DNA of 29,187 nt, from the NCBI GenBank assembly GCA_036166415.1, contig JAYZHP010000094.1, positions 1 to 29,187 on the forward strand, in the 5' to 3' direction. Both the position numbers and the translations under genes were made by a program. The notes under the pieces are model-generated. The model made no database searches and was not told the DNA's origin. It saw only the letters and a program-made list of their open reading frames with translations. Positions 25,331-29,187 of the stretch are shown here, piece after piece; the stretch's first letter is position 1, and each line of letters starts with the position of its first letter. Source of the stretch: TMED108 sp036166415 (GTDB taxonomy: Bacteria; Fidelibacterota; Marinisomatia; Marinisomatales; TCS55).

Positions 25331-26003
25331 TCAATTCCTTAACAATACCAACAATTTCATAAATATCATTTACATCCCAATCTGCGCCTGATTCCTTAGT
25401 GCCAAATGTATCACCATATCTAGCAAAAATAGTTTTCATCCCTATTTGCTTAGCGCCTACTACATCACGATCAGGCCAATCACCTATCATTAAAGCTTCA
25501 TCTGGTTGAGCATTTATTTTTTTAAGAGCCATCTTAAACGGCTCAGGCGAGGGCTTTCTAACGCCAGTATCATCAAATGTTAATACCGGATCAAATACAT
25601 GATGGAGATTCAAATAATATAATCTCATCCATGCTTCTCGACTTGGTGCATCAGAAACAACGGCAAGTCGAATTTGGATTTTCAATAATTCAATTAGGGT
25701 TTTATTTACATTGGGATATACAAGTAAAGTAGCTTCACGCGCTCTTCGGTAAGCAACAACGCCAGCAGCTAAAATTTTATTACTAACTTCTCCCCTGACT
25801 TGTTTTAGGTAATCATCAAAAACCTGTTGATTTTCCCAGCCAGTAGAAACATATAAATCCATAATATCTTTATATGCTTTATCTTCATCAACTTCCAGTC
25901 CTGCTTCATTCATAGCAGTTATAGCAGCTTTCACTGCAAATTGCTTCATTTTAACAAAATCAAGGAGTGTATTGTCTAAATCAAAAATTATTGCTTTAAT
26001 CAT
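25320..26003 (-). CDS. HAD-superfamily hydrolase (phosphatase, 5'-nucleotidase/phosphoglycolate-like)
   Basis: This 227-residue HAD phosphatase has all four motifs. Motif I is F-D-L-D-N-T-L with D8 nucleophile and D10, and motif II is V-V-S-D-A-P-S. The motif III lysine is in V-R-K-P-S-P-E-P-F, and motif IV is I-G-D-W-P-D-R-D. A helical cap (about 15-85) makes it subclass I. The phosphorylated substrate cannot be fixed; small nucleotides or phosphoglycolate are typical. It lies 19 bases after the TPR gene and its end overlaps the proposed acpS start. Confidence 0.88.
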   Translation of the reverse strand: MIKAIIFDLDNTLLDFVKMKQFAVKAAITAMNEAGLEVDEDKAYKDIMDLYVSTGWENQQVFDDYLKQVRGEVSNKILAAGVVAYRRAREATLLVYPNVNKTLIELLKIQIRLAVVSDAPSREAWMRLYYLNLHHVFDPVLTFDDTGVRKPSPEPFKMALKKINAQPDEALMIGDWPDRDVVGAKQIGMKTIFARYGDTFGTKESGADWDVNDIYEIVGIVKELNNV

Positions 26004-26022
26004 AATTGGTTAAATCAAAGAT

Positions 26023-27330
26023 TTATTTGACATATTTTTGAGGGTTTTTGATTTTATCCATTTCATATTCAGACATTTTTCTCCAAGAACGATCCCCTCT
26101 GGCTTTTTCAAATGCATTTAATGCACCGGCTTTATTGCCTTGGCCATTGCACCATTCAGCAATACCAAGCTCAAACCATGCACCACCAAAACGATTTTTG
26201 ATTTCTGTGCTTTTTCTGGCAGCTTCTAATGCTAAATTGCAATCACCATTCATATTGTGAGCGCTAGATAGACGAAAATAGCTCATTGCATCTCTCTCAT
26301 TTAATGCTACGGCCATCTCTAGGCTTGAAATAGCTTGATTCCAATTTTCTTCTTCTGAATAAATAACGCCAAGGTTTGCATATCCTTTTGAATAATTGGG
26401 ATTGACAGTAGTCGCCATTTTTAGGGTTTGCTTGGCTTTTTCATAGTCTTTTTTCTGAATATGGATATCACCCATTGCTCCATATGCTTTATCGTAGCCG
26501 GGATTAATATCAATAGCCGATTGAAGAGACTCTAGCGCTCCTTCAGTATCATTCATCGAATTTTTAGCTAATCCTAAAGCAAAATATGCTTTATAAAATT
26601 GAGGATTAATCTCAATCGATTTTTCGTATGACTGTACTGCTAAGTCTTTATTTCCCATTTTAGATTGAATAACTCCAACTTGAAAATGAGCTTGGTAAAA
26701 AGTTTTATCAACACTTAACACCTCATCGTAAGATGAAAGTGCTCCTTCAAGATCACCTCTTTTATATAATTGATTACCTTTATTAAAGAAATTCTTTGCA
26801 ACATTCTTTATTGCTGTTAGCGCATTTTTATGATCAGGATTTATTTCAATCGTTTTATTAAAATAATTTACAGCTTCAACAAAATCCTTATTTCTAAAAT
26901 GAGTTAATCCCATATTGAATACAGATTCAGGATATTGTGGAAATTTTTCATAGGCTACTCTAAATGATTCAAAAGCATTGTCGATATCACCATTTTTCAT
27001 CGATCTAATACCTTTGCTCATAAGAGTATTTAATTCACTCAATCGTTCGAACTCCTGTCGAAACTCTTTATTCTCAGGATCCGCATCTATTGCTTCTTTT
27101 AAAAGTGATCCGGATTGCTTTAAGTCGCCTTTACGCATGGCCACTGTTGCAAGTCCCATATAAGCCGGCGCAAAAGTAGGGTCCATTTCTAATGCACTCT
27201 TATACTCAGATTCTGCAGTAGTAAAATCTCCCGAATCTAAATTTGATTTTGCGGAAGTATAAAGTTCATCTGGGGATTGAGCGAAAACTAAACTAAAAAA
27301 TATATTTAATATAAAAAAACGAGTTATCAT
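26023..27330 (-). CDS. Exported tetratricopeptide-repeat protein
   Basis: This 435-residue protein is mostly TPRs, about ten in tandem from residue 19 to about 420. Many begin A-Y/F-x-x-L-G and carry the W/N-x-x-x-x-x-A-x-x-x-Y/F-x-x-A-I-x-I-N-P spacing, for example Q-S-Y-E-K-S-I-E-I-N-P-Q-F. Residues 1-17 (MITRFFILNIFFSLVFA) form a signal peptide, so it is a periplasmic or outer-membrane scaffold. A good AAGGA lies ten bases before the ATG. No enzymatic domain is seen and partners are unknown. The gene begins 35 bases downstream of the tRNA-Leu. Confidence 0.92.
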   Translation of the reverse strand: MITRFFILNIFFSLVFAQSPDELYTSAKSNLDSGDFTTAESEYKSALEMDPTFAPAYMGLATVAMRKGDLKQSGSLLKEAIDADPENKEFRQEFERLSELNTLMSKGIRSMKNGDIDNAFESFRVAYEKFPQYPESVFNMGLTHFRNKDFVEAVNYFNKTIEINPDHKNALTAIKNVAKNFFNKGNQLYKRGDLEGALSSYDEVLSVDKTFYQAHFQVGVIQSKMGNKDLAVQSYEKSIEINPQFYKAYFALGLAKNSMNDTEGALESLQSAIDINPGYDKAYGAMGDIHIQKKDYEKAKQTLKMATTVNPNYSKGYANLGVIYSEEENWNQAISSLEMAVALNERDAMSYFRLSSAHNMNGDCNLALEAARKSTEIKNRFGGAWFELGIAEWCNGQGNKAGALNAFEKARGDRSWRKMSEYEMDKIKNPQKYVK

Positions 27331-27365
27331 TATTATCTAATCCTTATTATTTTGACTAATTTATG

Positions 27366-27449
27366 TGCCGAAGGCCGGACTCGAACCGGCACGAGGTTTC
27401 CCTCACTGCCCCCTCAAGACAGCGTGTCTACCAGTTCCACCACTTCGGC
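27366..27449 (-). tRNA. tRNA-Leu (anticodon GAG)
   Basis: The minus strand folds as a class II tRNA of 84 bases. GCCGAAG (27449-27443) pairs with CTTCGGC (27373-27367) in the acceptor stem, with discriminator A at 27366. The anticodon arm is CTGTC-TTGAGGG-GGCAG, giving GAG at the anticodon, which reads CUC/CUU leucine codons. A long variable arm (GAGG paired with CCTC) and a T arm GCCGG-TTCGAGT-CCGGC complete the leucine-type structure. CCA is not encoded. Confidence 0.97.
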
Positions 27450-27467
27450 TAAATCTAATTTACATCT

Positions 27468-27473
27468 ATTTTA
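27468..27473 (-). promoter_or_regulatory. Candidate -10 box of the tRNA-Leu gene
   Basis: On the minus strand TAAAAT ends 18 bases before the mature tRNA 5' end, the usual position for a bacterial -10 with a short leader. No convincing -35 hexamer is found 16-18 bases further upstream, so this is a weak assignment. Confidence 0.3.
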
Positions 27474-27544
27474 CACTTATTCATTCGAAAGACTTGATTG
27501 ACTTTAAATAAATTTCATGAATTATTAAAAGGTGAATTTTTCAA

Positions 27545-28279
27545 TTATAATTTTAGGCGATGGCTATATAGAACTTCATAGTCATCCATGCATTGGCTGT
27601 ATAAATTTTTCCAATTTTCTTCTAGCGTAGTATTGCCATATGAATAAGGTTGAAAACCTGTGGTTTTCTCAACTTCACTATACCAATGTGGAGCCCATAT
27701 CCCATCTGTATCTCTTTTTCCAGATGGCCAAGTAAGCATACCTTTATTAAATCCTATATTTAATTTTTCACACAATTTTTTAAGCATTTTTTCCGGATCC
27801 ATCAATACATCTTTTGCGCTTAGAACAATTGGGTATTTATCAGATTCTTTTTTTATTTTATTGAATATCATTAACTGTTGATTATAACCTAGTTGCTTAT
27901 GATCTATTAATTTAAATCGCTTGGTATAGCTATTAATAACTTCTTTTGGATCTCTGATTAAGAAACAGTTAGAAATATTGTTTATCCAGCTTAGATCCGA
28001 GTAATGAAAAATATGGTGAGCCATATGTTTTTGGTACCAAATAGTTTTTCCTTTTGGAATATGTGCTATTAATTCATTAGAAATATTATCCCAATCAGAT
28101 GATTGCGATTTAAGAATTTCTTCTCTTGCGGGATGATTTTCTCCGCTTTCATTTAAAAAATAGGCGTAAAAAGGTTCATCAGTTACATGGCAATCACCGC
28201 GACTTTCGAATGACCTCATAAGTGCTGTTGAAATATTTCGTGGCCCAGACCACATAGCTATGGTTAATGCTGCATTCAT
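27545..28279 (-). CDS. Sulfotransferase-like protein encoded with a class IV aminotransferase
   Basis: This 244-residue protein has the PAPS-sulfotransferase fold elements. A 5'-phosphosulfate-binding-loop-like segment W-S-G-P-R-N-I-S-T-A-L-M-R-S-F lies at 10-24. A 3'-phosphate-binding-like segment L-I-R-D-P-K-E-V-I-N-S-Y lies at 107-118, with R109 and S117. No signal peptide is present, so it is cytoplasmic. Whether it transfers sulfate is unproven; members of this branch are often only annotated as sulfotransferase family. It starts five bases after the aminotransferase stop, so the two proteins probably act on the same amine or amino acid. No PAPS synthesis gene is in the window. Confidence 0.8.
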   Translation of the reverse strand: MNAALTIAMWSGPRNISTALMRSFESRGDCHVTDEPFYAYFLNESGENHPAREEILKSQSSDWDNISNELIAHIPKGKTIWYQKHMAHHIFHYSDLSWINNISNCFLIRDPKEVINSYTKRFKLIDHKQLGYNQQLMIFNKIKKESDKYPIVLSAKDVLMDPEKMLKKLCEKLNIGFNKGMLTWPSGKRDTDGIWAPHWYSEVEKTTGFQPYSYGNTTLEENWKNLYSQCMDDYEVLYSHRLKL

Positions 28280-28284
28280 AGTAT

Positions 28285-29181
28285 TTATGAAAAAAGTTGA
28301 TCCTTATAGTAGTTTTGCAACTTTTTTGTATACGAACCTCTTTGCCCCGCGTTTATTTGCCTGTCATCAATTTTAATTACTGGAATAAGACCAGCAAAAG
28401 TTCCTGTCACAAATACTTCATCAGCCGTATAGACATCATCAATAGAAAAATTCTTTTCATAAATGTGTATATTATTTTCTTTACATAAATCAATCACTAT
28501 AGATCTCGTTATGCCCTTTAAACAATATTCACCAGTTGATGTCCAAACTTCTCCATTTCTAACTATAAAAAAATTTGTGGAGTTACATGTACTTACATAT
28601 CCATTAGGGTCAAACATCAGGCCTTCATCTGCGCCTTTTTTTTCAGCCTCAATGCACGCTGCGATACAATTATGCTTACTAAGTGAGTTAATGTTTGGAT
28701 TCTGAACACGATAATCGCGTATCGTTTCTACGGTCGCAAGTTTTATACCAACTTCAGATACAGATTGATCTGCAACTTTATATTCTGGTATAATAACTAT
28801 TGTAGGATCTCCTATCGTTGCCTTTGGGTGTTGATATGGGGTTTTTTTTAGTCCACGAGAAACAATCAATCGAATATGAACATCAGACTTCATCTGATTA
28901 ATATCTAATGTTTGTTGAATTGCTTCTTCAAGTTTTTTGGGATTCATATTGATGGGTAGCGAAAGCAGATTTGCTCCAGCATACAGTCTGTCCAAATGTT
29001 CTTTGAGATGCAATAACTTTCCTTTGTTCAATCTAATACCTTCCCAAACACCATCACCCAATAAGAAGCCGCTATCTAATACAGATACAGTGGCTTCGGC
29101 TCGATGAAAAAACTCACCGTTAATATAGATTTGAATATCCTCGTTTCTTGGATCTTCATAATAATCGTGTGTGGTGGGCAT
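28285..29181 (-). CDS. Class IV PLP aminotransferase (branched-chain/D-amino-acid aminotransferase-like)
   Basis: This 298-residue fold-type IV PLP enzyme has the conserved opening Y-I-N-G-E-F-F and L-L-G-D-G-V-W-E-G-I-R (40-50), arginine R65 in H-L-D-R-L, and the Schiff-base lysine K169 in N-S-L-S-K-H-N. The segment after D-P-N-G is V-S-T-C-N-S-T-N-F-F, with T198 where BCAT and D-amino-acid transaminase have a Glu that contacts the PLP ring nitrogen. That makes ordinary BCAT activity doubtful; a lyase or a specialised transaminase is possible. The ATG at 29181 is six bases from the window edge and the frame is open further upstream, so the true start could lie outside. It is the first visible gene of an operon with the sulfotransferase-like gene. 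Confidence 0.85.
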   Translation of the reverse strand: MPTTHDYYEDPRNEDIQIYINGEFFHRAEATVSVLDSGFLLGDGVWEGIRLNKGKLLHLKEHLDRLYAGANLLSLPINMNPKKLEEAIQQTLDINQMKSDVHIRLIVSRGLKKTPYQHPKATIGDPTIVIIPEYKVADQSVSEVGIKLATVETIRDYRVQNPNINSLSKHNCIAACIEAEKKGADEGLMFDPNGYVSTCNSTNFFIVRNGEVWTSTGEYCLKGITRSIVIDLCKENNIHIYEKNFSIDDVYTADEVFVTGTFAGLIPVIKIDDRQINAGQRGSYTKKLQNYYKDQLFS

Positions 29182-29187
29182 ACAGCT

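Noticed and set aside
26023..27330. Periodic similarity in the TPR gene considered as a DNA tandem repeat
   Set aside because: The periodicity is at protein level (34-residue TPRs); the nucleotide copies are too diverged to be a DNA repeat array.

Overview
The window is AT-rich, densely coded DNA from a Gram-negative, probably marine bacterium outside the Proteobacteria. It carries a SusC/SusD outer-membrane pair, many short-signal lipoproteins, TrkAH plus NhaC ion transporters, and SusC N-terminal wording of the type I associate with Marinimicrobia (SAR406) and nearby Bacteroidota-like lineages. That placement is inference; no 16S or marker phylogeny was possible. I see no insertion sequence, prophage, CRISPR array or integrase. 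With the partial gene at the left edge included, no stretch above 300 bases lacks a gene.

Left end (1-3129): an FG-GAP beta-propeller protein cut by the window edge and a beta-lactamase-fold serine hydrolase lipoprotein lie on the minus strand. A periplasmic M48 metalloprotease diverges from them.

Glutamate-derivative island (3116-10176): one minus-strand, overlapping operon encodes a DUF1611 P-loop protein (D-glutamate N-acetyltransferase DgcN family), a gamma-glutamyltranspeptidase-like lipoprotein lacking the usual glutamyl-recognition residues, and a dipeptide-epimerase/DgcA-type enolase-superfamily enzyme. A lipoprotein alpha/beta hydrolase diverges from it. Next comes a second coupled pair, a DASS sodium/dicarboxylate symporter and an N-formylglutamate-amidohydrolase-like lipoprotein. 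Upstream, separated by a clear terminator, is a SusC/SusD pair with no carbohydrate enzymes nearby. My reading is that SusCD and the lipoprotein hydrolases may capture and process D-glutamyl, N-acyl-glutamyl or muropeptide-like compounds outside the inner membrane. The symporter would import the acid and the cytoplasmic DUF1611/enolase pair would channel it to central metabolism. This is the most interesting hypothesis in the window.

Ion homeostasis operon (15154-20154): trkA, trkH, an enoyl-CoA hydratase and nhaC follow one another with 0-1 base gaps.

Housekeeping run (20220-27330): TPR protein, HAD phosphatase, acpS (apparently needing a non-AUG start), bifunctional nnr, a VanZ-like protein, recN and murA are all on the minus strand and mostly overlap by 4-11 bases. 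A tRNA-Leu(GAG) lies upstream.

Right end (27545-29181): a class IV aminotransferase and a sulfotransferase-like protein form a two-gene operon. The aminotransferase has Thr where the PLP-binding Glu is expected.
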